DNA of 64,000 nucleotides from GCA-2698665 sp047611265. GTDB taxonomy: Bacteria > Pseudomonadota > Gammaproteobacteria > GCA-002705445 > GCA-002716945. The notes beneath the pieces are model-generated. The model had not been told where the DNA came from. It made no database searches and was given only the letters and a program-made list of their open reading frames with translations. The translations under genes were made by a program, and so were the position numbers. Below are positions 8,111 through 17,618 of this stretch, one piece after another; positions within the stretch are counted from its first letter, which is position 1; the number at the start of each line of letters is the position of its first letter. The stretch covers positions 280,230 to 344,229 of the forward strand of contig JBLFWM010000001.1 in NCBI GenBank assembly GCA_047611265.1. Reading direction: 5' to 3'.

Positions 8111-8724
8111 TAGTGAAGTCCTTGAATATACTGGGCAACTGACTTGATCTCTTCATCAGTCATACGGTGGACAATATTTCTCATCATTTTATTTGGATCA
8201 TTTAATCTCTTGCTGCTTTGAAAATTTTTAAGCTGGGAATAAATATATTCAGAATGTTGACCTGATAAAACAGGTATAGCTGCTGGACCATTTCCATCTC
8301 CATTTGGACCATGACATGCAATACAAGCTTGTATTTTATATTCCATGTTACCACCTCTGTAAATATTCTGGCCTAATTCAAAAGAGTCATCTGCTGTTGT
8401 TCCTATGGATTTATCAAGAGACTCATAATAAGTAGAAAGGTCATCAATATCTTCATCTGAAAGTGCCATAGATATTCCATACATAATCGCATTATTTCTT
8501 TTGCCTTCTGGGCCTTTCTTAAATTCATGTAATTGAGATGCTAAATATGACTGATGCTGGCCTGCTAATTTAGGCCATATAGGACTAACGCTAATACCAT
8601 CTTGGCCATGGCATGCAATACAAGTTATGCTTTTTTCTTTCCCCTTGCCAATATCCCCTGCATTAATATTAGCGGCAAATATAATGAAGAACGATGTTGC
8701 AATATATAGTGATATTTTATTCAT
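8110..8724 (-). CDS. Dihaem cytochrome c4
   Basis: A 204-residue periplasmic electron carrier made of two similar class I cytochrome c domains. Residues 1-22 form a signal peptide. Haem sites are C35-I-A-C38-H39 and C134-I-A-C137-H138, about 100 residues apart as usual for c4. Candidate axial methionines lie in AIMYGISMALS and MMRNIVHRMTDEE. Cytochrome c4 donates electrons to cbb3-type or aa3 oxidases in gammaproteobacteria. It is upstream of dsbA, with which it overlaps by one base. Confidence 0.93.
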   Translation of the reverse strand: MNKISLYIATSFFIIFAANINAGDIGKGKEKSITCIACHGQDGISVSPIWPKLAGQHQSYLASQLHEFKKGPEGKRNNAIMYGISMALSDEDIDDLSTYYESLDKSIGTTADDSFELGQNIYRGGNMEYKIQACIACHGPNGDGNGPAAIPVLSGQHSEYIYSQLKNFQSSKRLNDPNKMMRNIVHRMTDEEIKSVAQYIQGLH

Positions 8725-8780
8725 AACTCAGGGGATATTATATAGCATCATAATGATACTTCAAATCATCTCTTTCAGTT

Positions 8781-11468
8781 TTAATGGGCTTTATCCCAAT
8801 TATTCCCAATACCTAGATCAACTATTAATGGGACGTCTAAGTTATAACATGTAGACATTAATTCTATTATTTTGCTATTTGCTTCATCCACAAAATTATC
8901 TTCTACTTCAAATACAAGCTCATCATGCACTTGCATGATCATTTGTATTGGATAATTACCTTTATTAATCCATTTATCTATATTTATCATGGCAATTTTA
9001 AGAATATCTGCTGCTGTGCCTTGAATTGGTGCATTGATTGCAGTTCTTTCGGCAGCACTTCTAACCTGAAAGTTACTATGAGTAATATTTGGAATATATA
9101 TTCTTCTACCAAGAAGTGTAGAAGCGTAACCATTTTTCTTCGCTTTAATTTTTATTATATCCATAAATTCCTTTATTCCGCTATATCTTAAGAAATACTT
9201 GTCTATATAGTCTTTGGCAGAACTATTATCAATCTTGAGCTGCTTACTTAAACCATACGATGAGATTCCATAAATTAGACCAAAATTAATAGCTTTAGCT
9301 GCCCTTCTTTGTTCCTCGCTTGGCTCATCTTTTAACGAGAAAACTTCTTTTGCAGTTGACGCATGAACATCTTCGCCATTCATGAAACTTGTGAGTAGAT
9401 TTTTATCTTGTGAGAGATGAGCCATAACTCTTAACTCAATCTGAGAATAATCAGCCGAGATTATCTTATGCCCTTTTTTTGCAATAAAAGTCTTTCTAAT
9501 ATTTTTCCCATCTTGTGTTTTTATCGGAATGTTTTGCAAATTTGGATTTGAAGATGACAACCTGCCCGTGATAGTAACGGTTTGATTATAAGATGTATGC
9601 AATCTCTGAGTAGTCTCATTAATCTGTTTGCCTAGCTTGTCTGTATAGGTATTTTTTAGTTTCATTAAATTTCTGAACTGCAAAATTAATTTAGGGAGTT
9701 CATGTATAAGAGACAACTCTTCCATTACCTCTTCGTTTGTTGAAGGCTGTCCCTTTGGTGTCTTTTTTAGAACTGGTAAGTTTAAATCATTATAAAATAT
9801 TTCTTGTATTTGTTTAGGTGAACTAATATTGAACTCTTTTTGAGCATGCTTATATACATTTTTTTCAATACCTTTTATCCTACTGTCAAGATCTTTGCTT
9901 TGTTTTTCTAAACTTTCAGCATTAATCATTACTCCGTGCTGCTCAATATTAGCAATGACTTTAACAAGCGGTAATTCCACCTGATGATATAAATTAGATT
10001 GTTCTTCAAGTGTTAATAGCTTGCCTGATAAATAATTATATAGCCTAAATGTTAAGTCAGCATCTTCGCAGGCATACGGCACTGCCTCATCAATAGTTAC
10101 TTCAGAGAAATTTTTTTGTTTGGCACCTGATCCTACAATATCTTTATATTTAATAGTTGTATGGTCTAAGTAACGATCAGACAAACTATCAAGATCATGT
10201 TTTCTAGAAGAATTATATATATAAGAAAGAATCATTGTGTCCTCTATCTGGCAATTAAACGCAATATTATACTTATGCAGGACATTCATATCATATTTTA
10301 AGTTTTGACCTATGACTTTTATATCTTTATTAGAAAAAAGCTCTCTAAGATAATCATAAAACTTGTCTTTTTCTATTTTTAGATTTCCATTAGAATCATC
10401 ATGATTTATGGGTATATAAAAAGCCTCTTGCTCTTTGAAAGAAAAAGATACCCCAACAAGTTGAGCTTCCATTGCATTCAAAGATGTTGTTTCAGTATCA
10501 AATGAAAATACTTTGTATTTTTTTAGATTTGCTATTAATTTAACTAAACCTTCTTCACTATCAATCAAACTATACGAAGATTTTTTATTTTCTTTCTTCT
10601 GGTTTTCTTCGATAGAAAAATAATCTGTGCTATTTTTAAGCTCATACTTTGATGCAATTTCGGAAAGCCTACTCTCATCTCTCTTCCCTATAATATACTT
10701 GTTTAAATCTAAGTTTATATCCACGTCTGTTTTTAATTTTATTAGTTTTTTAGCCAACTCTATTGTCTGAGAAGACTTCCCTAAATTTTCTTGAACCTTG
10801 CCTTTAAGTAAATCTATGTTTTCAATGATTCCATCAATAGATCCATATTTTTCTAACAAGGTTACGGCAGTCTTTGGCCCAATCTTATCGACTCCAGGTA
10901 TATTGTCAGATGTATCCCCTACTAATACTAAATAATCAAAGATTTTCTCAGGGTGGACTCCAAATTTATCTATAACTCCTTTAATATCAAGTCGTTTTTC
11001 ATCCATGCTATTTATCAAAGTTACATTATCATTTACTAGCTGAGCCAAATCTTTATCACCTGAAGAAATGATAACATTTATATTTTTACCATAATCAAAA
11101 GCAGCTAATGTTCCTATAACATCATCAGCCTCAACATTAGGAACCTGGAGCACTTTGATGCCTAGGCTTTCAATGAACTGTATAATTGGAAGAACCTGTT
11201 CTGATAGCTCTACAGGCATAGATGATCTATTTGCCTTATAATCTTTGTAAATTTTGTGGCGAAAATTCTTACCCTTAGCATCAAATATTACACATAAATA
11301 TTTTGGGTTATGCAACCTAATTAACTTAGAGAGCATGTTAGTCACACCATAAATAGCTCCTGTAGGATCACCTTTAGCATTTTTTAGATGCGGGAGAGCA
11401 TAAAAAGCTCTATATAAATAGGATGAACCATCAACTAATACGAAATTATTTACATTTTTATCAACCAA
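8781..11468 (-). CDS. polA: DNA polymerase I
   Basis: An enzyme of 895 residues that fills gaps and removes RNA primers. Domains in order: 5'-3' flap exonuclease (about 1-290), 3'-5' proofreading exonuclease (about 300-500) and family A polymerase (about 500-895). Proofreading looks intact, because Exo I is FDTET and Exo III YACEDAD. The polymerase motifs DYSQIELR and QVHDELVFE are present. No ATG fits the start. The TTG at 11468 gives the same lead to VDGSSYLYRA as in E. coli and has AGG nine bases upstream; an in-frame TTG at 11477 would add three residues. Confidence 0.96.
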   Translation of the reverse strand: MVDKNVNNFVLVDGSSYLYRAFYALPHLKNAKGDPTGAIYGVTNMLSKLIRLHNPKYLCVIFDAKGKNFRHKIYKDYKANRSSMPVELSEQVLPIIQFIESLGIKVLQVPNVEADDVIGTLAAFDYGKNINVIISSGDKDLAQLVNDNVTLINSMDEKRLDIKGVIDKFGVHPEKIFDYLVLVGDTSDNIPGVDKIGPKTAVTLLEKYGSIDGIIENIDLLKGKVQENLGKSSQTIELAKKLIKLKTDVDINLDLNKYIIGKRDESRLSEIASKYELKNSTDYFSIEENQKKENKKSSYSLIDSEEGLVKLIANLKKYKVFSFDTETTSLNAMEAQLVGVSFSFKEQEAFYIPINHDDSNGNLKIEKDKFYDYLRELFSNKDIKVIGQNLKYDMNVLHKYNIAFNCQIEDTMILSYIYNSSRKHDLDSLSDRYLDHTTIKYKDIVGSGAKQKNFSEVTIDEAVPYACEDADLTFRLYNYLSGKLLTLEEQSNLYHQVELPLVKVIANIEQHGVMINAESLEKQSKDLDSRIKGIEKNVYKHAQKEFNISSPKQIQEIFYNDLNLPVLKKTPKGQPSTNEEVMEELSLIHELPKLILQFRNLMKLKNTYTDKLGKQINETTQRLHTSYNQTVTITGRLSSSNPNLQNIPIKTQDGKNIRKTFIAKKGHKIISADYSQIELRVMAHLSQDKNLLTSFMNGEDVHASTAKEVFSLKDEPSEEQRRAAKAINFGLIYGISSYGLSKQLKIDNSSAKDYIDKYFLRYSGIKEFMDIIKIKAKKNGYASTLLGRRIYIPNITHSNFQVRSAAERTAINAPIQGTAADILKIAMINIDKWINKGNYPIQMIMQVHDELVFEVEDNFVDEANSKIIELMSTCYNLDVPLIVDLGIGNNWDKAH

Positions 11469-11533
11469 AATACCCAAACCTATGTTAAGTTTATTTCATT
11501 CAAAAGTTATAACTTAAAAAATTTGAAATAGCT

Positions 11534-12469
11534 ATGTCTGTATATACTAAAATTACTGAAGATGAACTTTCTAAACACCTGTTAGGATATTCTATAGGGA
11601 CAGCAATCAGTCTTACGGGTATTTCTGATGGGATTGAAAATACTAACTATCTTCTAAAAACTGATCAAAATGAGTTTATATTTACAATTTTTGAAAATAT
11701 AAAAAAAGAAGATGTGGGCCAATATTTAGATTTTATGAATCATTTGAGTGATAGAGGGTTAGTGTGCCCAAATGTTTTAAAATCTAATAATAAAGAGTTA
11801 TCTGTAATAATAAATGGTAAGCCATCAGCAATTATTGAAAAGCTTAGTGGGAAATCTATTATAGATACAAATCCTGATAGTTGCATATTGATCGGGAATT
11901 TACTTTCAGAATTTCATACTTTTGGTTCAGATTTTAAAAAAGATATAAAAAATTCAAGAGACATTCGCTGGTGCGTAAAATCATATGATAAATTAACTGC
12001 GGTTATTGAAGATGATCAGGTAAAACTAATTGAACAAGCAATAAGTATTCAAAAAGAATTTTTAACTCAAAGTTTGCCTGTGGGCACGATACATGCAGAC
12101 TTATTCAGGGATAATGTATTGTTTGACAGGAATAAGATTTCTGGAATGATTGATTTTTATTACTCGTGTCGTGGATTTTTAATTTATGACTTGGCTGTAG
12201 TTGTTAATGATTGGTGCACTGCTCTAGACGGTACGATTATAAATGAAAAATATATAAAACTCATTGAAGCTTATATGAAAAAAGGAAGTGTTCAAGATTT
12301 AGAAAAAAAATATTGGCGCCATGCCCTAGTCTCTGCAGCCCTAAGATTTTACTTATCCAGACTACTAGATCTTCATTTTCCTAAAATTGGAGAGATGACA
12401 CATATAAAAGATCCTCTAATATTTGAAAATATACTCAAAGATAGAATAAATACATCATATCAACTCTAA
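11534..12469 (+). CDS. thrB: Homoserine kinase (ThrB, aminoglycoside-phosphotransferase fold)
   Basis: A 311-residue kinase of the APH/ThrB2 fold (COG2334). It is likely to phosphorylate homoserine in threonine synthesis, as the related enzyme does in Pseudomonas and many alphaproteobacteria. The catalytic Brenner motif is H187-A-D-L-x-x-x-N194 with the metal-binding Asp207 in MIDFYY. The opening pattern TGISDGIENTNYLL matches the family's substrate loop. Length is standard. It is followed after two bases by TRAP permease genes, so the three may share a transcript. Other APH-fold kinases act on different substrates, so function rests on family resemblance. Confidence 0.82.
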   Translation: MSVYTKITEDELSKHLLGYSIGTAISLTGISDGIENTNYLLKTDQNEFIFTIFENIKKEDVGQYLDFMNHLSDRGLVCPNVLKSNNKELSVIINGKPSAIIEKLSGKSIIDTNPDSCILIGNLLSEFHTFGSDFKKDIKNSRDIRWCVKSYDKLTAVIEDDQVKLIEQAISIQKEFLTQSLPVGTIHADLFRDNVLFDRNKISGMIDFYYSCRGFLIYDLAVVVNDWCTALDGTIINEKYIKLIEAYMKKGSVQDLEKKYWRHALVSAALRFYLSRLLDLHFPKIGEMTHIKDPLIFENILKDRINTSYQL

Positions 12470-12471
12470 AT

Positions 12472-12972
12472 ATGTCGAATTTTGACAAAATTATTGATAG
12501 TTTAATTGAAAATATCTGTAATATTCTCATGGTTCTTTTACTCATGATGATATTGATGGTTTTCATAAGTATAGTATTCAGATATTTCTTTAATATAAGT
12601 TCTGCATCTTTGCAAGAATTAATTATGTACTTCCATGCCATAATATTTATGTTTGGTATAAGTTATACACTAAAAGAAAATGGGCATGTAAGAATTGATA
12701 TTATCTTTAATACTTTCCCGAAGAAGGTTCAGTCTTATATTTCAATAATTGGAATATTATTATTTATTTTTCCAATGTCATTTTTTTTGATATATATGAG
12801 CATGGGTATGGTTATTCAGTCATGGCTTATTCTTGAAGGATCTAGTGAGGCAGGTGGTTTAAATCTAGTATTTATTTTAAAGACAATTATACCATTAACT
12901 GGATTTCTCATTCTACTCCAATCATCATCTCAATTATCAAAATTAATCAAAGAGTGTAGAAATGAATATTGA
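12472..12972 (+). CDS. dctQ: TRAP transporter small permease (DctQ)
   Basis: The small membrane subunit of a tripartite ATP-independent periplasmic transporter, 166 residues with four predicted membrane helices. Seen: the family feature of an early helix followed by RYFFNISSASLQEL and a second-helix region ending in LKENGHVRIDII, typical of DctQ (the H-V-R-x-D segment). It overlaps the large permease gene by 11 bases, as usual for this pair. Confidence 0.9.
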   Translation: MSNFDKIIDSLIENICNILMVLLLMMILMVFISIVFRYFFNISSASLQELIMYFHAIIFMFGISYTLKENGHVRIDIIFNTFPKKVQSYISIIGILLFIFPMSFFLIYMSMGMVIQSWLILEGSSEAGGLNLVFILKTIIPLTGFLILLQSSSQLSKLIKECRNEY

Positions 12973-14320
12973 AATATTTGCAATTATATTTATTTTATTT
13001 ACTTTTATAATATTGCTTTCTGGTATTCCTGTAGCTTTTGTTTTATCTGGTAGCGCCTTATTATTTTCATCGATTGGAATTATGTTCGGTGTATTTGACT
13101 ACTCGTACTTGCTTGCGGTGCCAAACAGAATTTTAGGAATAATGTCTAATCAAAATTTACTAGCAGTGCCATTATTTATTTTTATGGGTTTAGTTTTAGA
13201 AAAAACAAAAATTGCTGAAGAATTATTGATGGCAATGAATATGTTATATAAAAATACTAATGGAGGTTTTGCCATATCAGTGGTATTAGTTGGTGCATTA
13301 ATGGGTGCGAGTACTGGTATTGTTGGGGCTAGTGTTGTCACCCTGGGATTACTTTCACTGCCAGTCATGATTAAAAATAACTACCCTAGACCTTTAGCAT
13401 GTGGTGTGATTTGCGCATCTGGAACGTTAGGGCAAATAATTCCACCATCATTAGTGTTAATCTTGCTTGCAGATGTACTATCATCGGCATACCAACAAGC
13501 ACAATTAAATCTTGGAATATTTACACCAGAGACAGTCACTATATCTGATTTATTTGCTGGCGCACTGATACCAGGCTTGTTATTACCAGTAATGTTTATT
13601 TTCTATATAAAGTCTTTAAAGATAAACAATGTTAGTCAAAATATTACAAAAAGTGCTACTGAAAATATAAGTTTAGCTTCTTCATTTTTTCCTCCAATAT
13701 TGTTAATAGTAACTGTTTTAGGGTCAATAGTTTTAGGAATTGCTACTCCATCTGAAGCAGCTTCATTAGGAGCTATCGGTTCTTTGCTGATAGCTTTTAC
13801 AAAAAATAAATTATCTTTTAATATTATTAAAAATACCTCAAAGGGAACAATTAAGCTAACAAGCATGGTGTTTTTAATACTTATTGGTGCAACATTTTTT
13901 TCTTTAGTCTTTAGAGGTTTTGAGGGGGAAGAATTAATTCAAAATCTACTATCACATGGTCCAGAAAATAAATATCTATCATTGCTTATAACTTTAGGAA
14001 TAATGTTTTTTCTTGGGTTTATATTAGATTTTATAGAAATTATATTTATAATAATTCCTCTCTTTGGACCAGTATTATTTTCTTATGGATTTGACCCTGT
14101 TTGGGTTGGTATTTTAATAGCTATGGTCTTACAGACATCTTTTCTGACGCCACCCTTTGGTTTTTCTTTGTTTTATTTAAGAGGTGTAGCTCCAAAAGAA
14201 ATACCTACAAAAGATATATATAAGGGGGTACTACCATTCATTATAATTCAAATAATAGCTATAGGACTGGTATTCATGTTTCCACAAATTGCATTATTCC
14301 TTCCAGACCTACTAAACTAA
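12962..14320 (+). CDS. dctM: TRAP transporter large permease (DctM)
   Basis: The 452-residue channel subunit of the TRAP transporter, sodium-coupled in characterised systems, with about 12-13 hydrophobic segments. Conserved parts are visible: the N-terminal LSGIPVAFVLSGSAL, the MGASTGIVGASVVTLG repeat region, the ASGTLGQIIPPS motif and, in the second half, LGFILDFIEI and TPPFGFSLFYLRGVAP. It starts inside dctQ. The binding protein gene is downstream on the opposite strand, ending three bases away. Confidence 0.94.
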   Translation: MNIEIFAIIFILFTFIILLSGIPVAFVLSGSALLFSSIGIMFGVFDYSYLLAVPNRILGIMSNQNLLAVPLFIFMGLVLEKTKIAEELLMAMNMLYKNTNGGFAISVVLVGALMGASTGIVGASVVTLGLLSLPVMIKNNYPRPLACGVICASGTLGQIIPPSLVLILLADVLSSAYQQAQLNLGIFTPETVTISDLFAGALIPGLLLPVMFIFYIKSLKINNVSQNITKSATENISLASSFFPPILLIVTVLGSIVLGIATPSEAASLGAIGSLLIAFTKNKLSFNIIKNTSKGTIKLTSMVFLILIGATFFSLVFRGFEGEELIQNLLSHGPENKYLSLLITLGIMFFLGFILDFIEIIFIIIPLFGPVLFSYGFDPVWVGILIAMVLQTSFLTPPFGFSLFYLRGVAPKEIPTKDIYKGVLPFIIIQIIAIGLVFMFPQIALFLPDLLN

Positions 14321-14323
14321 TAG

Positions 14324-15400
14324 CTACCTTATGTTTAAATAAGACTTGTCGGAAATATTTGTCCAGGGTTCAACATTATCTTTAAAGCTAACATAAGATT
14401 TATAAACTTCATTTGTAATATCATCTGTTAAACTAATTTCTTTCAAAATTTCATCTGATATTATCTTCAGCTTAGTTAGTACTGCATTTGGAAATTTTAA
14501 AATACTAATATTTTCAGACTTAAGAAACTGTAGAGCCAAGTTATTTTTAGCAGTATAATCAGAAAGCATATCAAGATTGATTGCTTTGCATGCGATATCA
14601 ATAACTAACTTTAAATCATTTGGAAGATCATTATATTTATCTTTATTAATCATGCACTCTATAGTTGGTCCTGGTTCATGCCATCCTGGATAGTAGTAAT
14701 ACTTAGCTGCCTTATGAAGTCCGAAAGCCCTATCATTATAAGGTCCCACCCATTCTGTTGCATCTATTACACCAGTTTGTAGAGCTGTAAAAATTTCTGA
14801 TCCAGCAAGCGTGACAGGTGTTCCGCCTGCTCGAGAAAGCACTTCTCCGCCTAGTCCTGGTATCCGCATTTTAAGACCTTTTAGATCATTCACAGAATTA
14901 ATTTTTTTATTAAACCATCCTCCCATCTGAACTCCAGTATTTCCTGCAGGTCTTGGTATTAAATTGAACTTATCATATAATTTTTCCCAAAGCTTAATTC
15001 CATCGCCATAATATAACCATGCATTCATTTCTTGAGAATTCATTCCAAATGGCACAGATGAGAAGAATTGACAGGCTTGACTCTTCCCTTTCCAATAATA
15101 TGCTCCAGAATGACCTAATTCGGCACCACCCTTCGATACAAAATCAAAAACTTCTAATGGTGGCACAAGTTCATTAGCTCCAAAAACTTTTACCTTAATT
15201 CTATTACTAGAAAGGTTGGTAATAAGTTTAGCTAAATTCTCTGCTCCTGTGCCTAACCCAGGAAAATTTTTAGGCCAAGATGTAACCATCTTCCACTGAT
15301 ATTCAGTTTTCTCTTTAGCTGGTAAAGACGAACTATTACCTAATAAGGATGTTAATGCTAACGAGCTTCCCAATGATGTTAAAAATTTTCTTCTTTTCAT
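14324..15400 (-). CDS. TRAP substrate-binding protein, TakP-like (DctP family)
   Basis: A 358-residue periplasmic binding protein. The N-terminus MKRRKFLTSLG carries a twin-arginine export signal. The mature sequence resembles TakP, the 2-oxo acid binding protein of Rhodobacter, with matching segments GNTGVQMGGWF, LKGLKMRIPG and IDATEWVGPYND, which contain the Gln, Arg and Trp ligand region. Substrate is therefore probably an alpha-keto acid or related carboxylate, but this is inference. It is encoded tail to tail with the permease genes, so it must be transcribed separately from its likely partners. Confidence 0.88.
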   Translation of the reverse strand: MKRRKFLTSLGSSLALTSLLGNSSSLPAKEKTEYQWKMVTSWPKNFPGLGTGAENLAKLITNLSSNRIKVKVFGANELVPPLEVFDFVSKGGAELGHSGAYYWKGKSQACQFFSSVPFGMNSQEMNAWLYYGDGIKLWEKLYDKFNLIPRPAGNTGVQMGGWFNKKINSVNDLKGLKMRIPGLGGEVLSRAGGTPVTLAGSEIFTALQTGVIDATEWVGPYNDRAFGLHKAAKYYYYPGWHEPGPTIECMINKDKYNDLPNDLKLVIDIACKAINLDMLSDYTAKNNLALQFLKSENISILKFPNAVLTKLKIISDEILKEISLTDDITNEVYKSYVSFKDNVEPWTNISDKSYLNIR

Positions 15401-15419
15401 TTATTACCAAAGTTTATAA

Positions 15420-17618
15420 TTATTTTAAAAAATCTAACTGTGCATAAGATAAGACTAACCATTTTTTACCATAGCTTTCAAAATTAATATGCAATTTTAA
15501 ATCATCACTTTTACCAGTATAACTAAGTACAACGCCATCCCCAAACTTCATATGGCTAACCCTCTGTCCTATTTTAATATATGTATTTTCCTCTTGCGAA
15601 TAATTCTCTATATCAGAATCTTGAGAATAGTTATCAAAATCTTTTTTCTTTTGGGAAAAGCTATTATATTTATTAGAAAGTGATTTATTGTTGCTTTTAA
15701 TGGATTCTAGTAAATCATCATCAATTTCATTTATAAATCTTGAAGGTATTAAAAAATTATTATTACCATGCATATATCTCATATTAGCATGTGTTATATA
15801 TAAGGTTTTCATTGCTCTAGTTATAGCCACGTAACATAGTCTCCTTTCTTCTTCTAGAAAACCTTTTTTTAAATTTCTATTCTCATTTGGAAATATTCCC
15901 TCATCCATCCCTGTGAGAAACACAACAGGAAACTCAAGACCTTTCGCAGAATGAATTGTCATTAGCTGTACCGGATCATCATGTGGATTTGACTGTAAAT
16001 CTCCAGCCTCTAAAGAAGCATTATCTAGAAAATCTCCCAAGATATTTTCACTATCCATATTATTTTGATAAAATCTTTCAGCTGTTGATAGTAATTCTTC
16101 TAGATTTTCTTGCTTTGATAACGATTCCTCATTCTTTTTTAATTCATAATACTGATTAAGAGTAGATAAGTTTATAACTTTTTCAATCAAACTTTTAAGG
16201 TCAAGATCATTAAGTTTTTCAATAAGCTCTCTAATTATATTTGCATAGCTAGCAAAAGAATTAATAGCGCGAGCTCCACTGATACCTGTTTTTTCTATTT
16301 GATTAATTGTATCCCACATAGAAAGAGAATTATTTTTAGCATATTCTCGTATTACCTGTATTGTCTTTTCACCTAGTCCTCTTGGCGGATTATTTACCGT
16401 TCTTTCAAAAGCAGAATCATCGGATGTGTTCACTGCTATCCTAAGATAAGCAATAACATCCTTAACTTCTGATCTCTCAAAAAATCTGAAGCCACCATAA
16501 ATTTTATATGGGATACTCCTAGAATTTAACTCTTCCTCTAAACGTCTAGACAAGAAATTTGATCTATATAACAATGCAATTTCAGATCTTTTATGTCCAT
16601 GCAGAACTAATTCTTGAATTTTCTGGGCAATAAAACTAGACTCATCATCTCCATTATAAGCCTCATACAAATATACTGGATCACCTCCGGCAGAATCTGT
16701 CCAAAGATTTTTACCAAGCCTCTCCTTATTATTTGATATTAAGTTATTTGCAACAGACAGTATTTTATTTGTAGAACGATAATTTTGTTCAAGCTTAAAG
16801 ATTTCTACATTTTTAAATTCATCTTTAAAAAACTGAATATTCCTGCTTCTTGCACCTCTCCAACCATATATAGACTGATCATCATCTCCAACAGCATACA
16901 ATGATCCTGTATTACCATTAAGCAGTTTAAGTAAATTAAATTGCAAGGTATTAGTGTCTTGAAACTCATCTACCATAATATTTTGAAATCTTTTATTATA
17001 ATAATTCAGGATTTGAGGGTTATTCTTGAACATCTCATAAGTTAGTAAGATTAAATCAGCAAAATCTACAGAATTAGTTTGTCTGCAAGCATCATCATAT
17101 TCTTTATATATTTCAATATATTTATCATCATCATTGTTAACATCTTTATGTCTTTTACCTTTATCTTTTTGGCTATTTATAAATGACTGTAAAGCCTTGG
17201 GATCATATAAATTATCATCTAGATTTTTAGACTTCATTACACGTTTAATAATTCTTAACTGATCTTGTGAGTCAAGTATTGTAAAATACTCTGATATACC
17301 AGCTTCTTTCCAGTGAATTTTTAGTAACCTTCTGCAAATTCCATGGAAGGTTCCAAACCATAATCCATAAGAAGAAATTTTTAGCAATTTTTCCAATCTT
17401 TGCTTCATTTCATTAGATGCTTTATTTGTAAATGTAAGAGCAAGAATATCACTAGGTCTCACATCGAATGTATTTATAAGTTCAGCAACTCTACAAGTAA
17501 GTACTCGTGTTTTCCCACTACCCGCGCCTGCTAATATAAGTTTATTGCCTAACGAACAGTTTACTGCTTGCAACTGTTGTTTATTTAAATCAGAAAATAT
17601 TTCATTTGCATCAGTCAT
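15420..17618 (-). CDS. uvrD: DNA helicase II (UvrD)
   Basis: A 732-residue superfamily 1A helicase (3'-5') for nucleotide-excision and mismatch repair. Seen: Walker A AGAGSGKT at 30-37, motif II VDEFQDTN, motif III GDDDQSIYGWRGA, motif IV/V LYRSNFLSRRLE and TIHSAKGLEFP, and motif VI CYVAITRA. The C-terminal Tudor-like tail (GQRVSHMKFGDGVV) points to UvrD rather than Rep. Length is close to E. coli UvrD (720). The start codon overlaps the ubiB end by one base. Confidence 0.94.
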   Translation of the reverse strand: MTDANEIFSDLNKQQLQAVNCSLGNKLILAGAGSGKTRVLTCRVAELINTFDVRPSDILALTFTNKASNEMKQRLEKLLKISSYGLWFGTFHGICRRLLKIHWKEAGISEYFTILDSQDQLRIIKRVMKSKNLDDNLYDPKALQSFINSQKDKGKRHKDVNNDDDKYIEIYKEYDDACRQTNSVDFADLILLTYEMFKNNPQILNYYNKRFQNIMVDEFQDTNTLQFNLLKLLNGNTGSLYAVGDDDQSIYGWRGARSRNIQFFKDEFKNVEIFKLEQNYRSTNKILSVANNLISNNKERLGKNLWTDSAGGDPVYLYEAYNGDDESSFIAQKIQELVLHGHKRSEIALLYRSNFLSRRLEEELNSRSIPYKIYGGFRFFERSEVKDVIAYLRIAVNTSDDSAFERTVNNPPRGLGEKTIQVIREYAKNNSLSMWDTINQIEKTGISGARAINSFASYANIIRELIEKLNDLDLKSLIEKVINLSTLNQYYELKKNEESLSKQENLEELLSTAERFYQNNMDSENILGDFLDNASLEAGDLQSNPHDDPVQLMTIHSAKGLEFPVVFLTGMDEGIFPNENRNLKKGFLEEERRLCYVAITRAMKTLYITHANMRYMHGNNNFLIPSRFINEIDDDLLESIKSNNKSLSNKYNSFSQKKKDFDNYSQDSDIENYSQEENTYIKIGQRVSHMKFGDGVVLSYTGKSDDLKLHINFESYGKKWLVLSYAQLDFLK

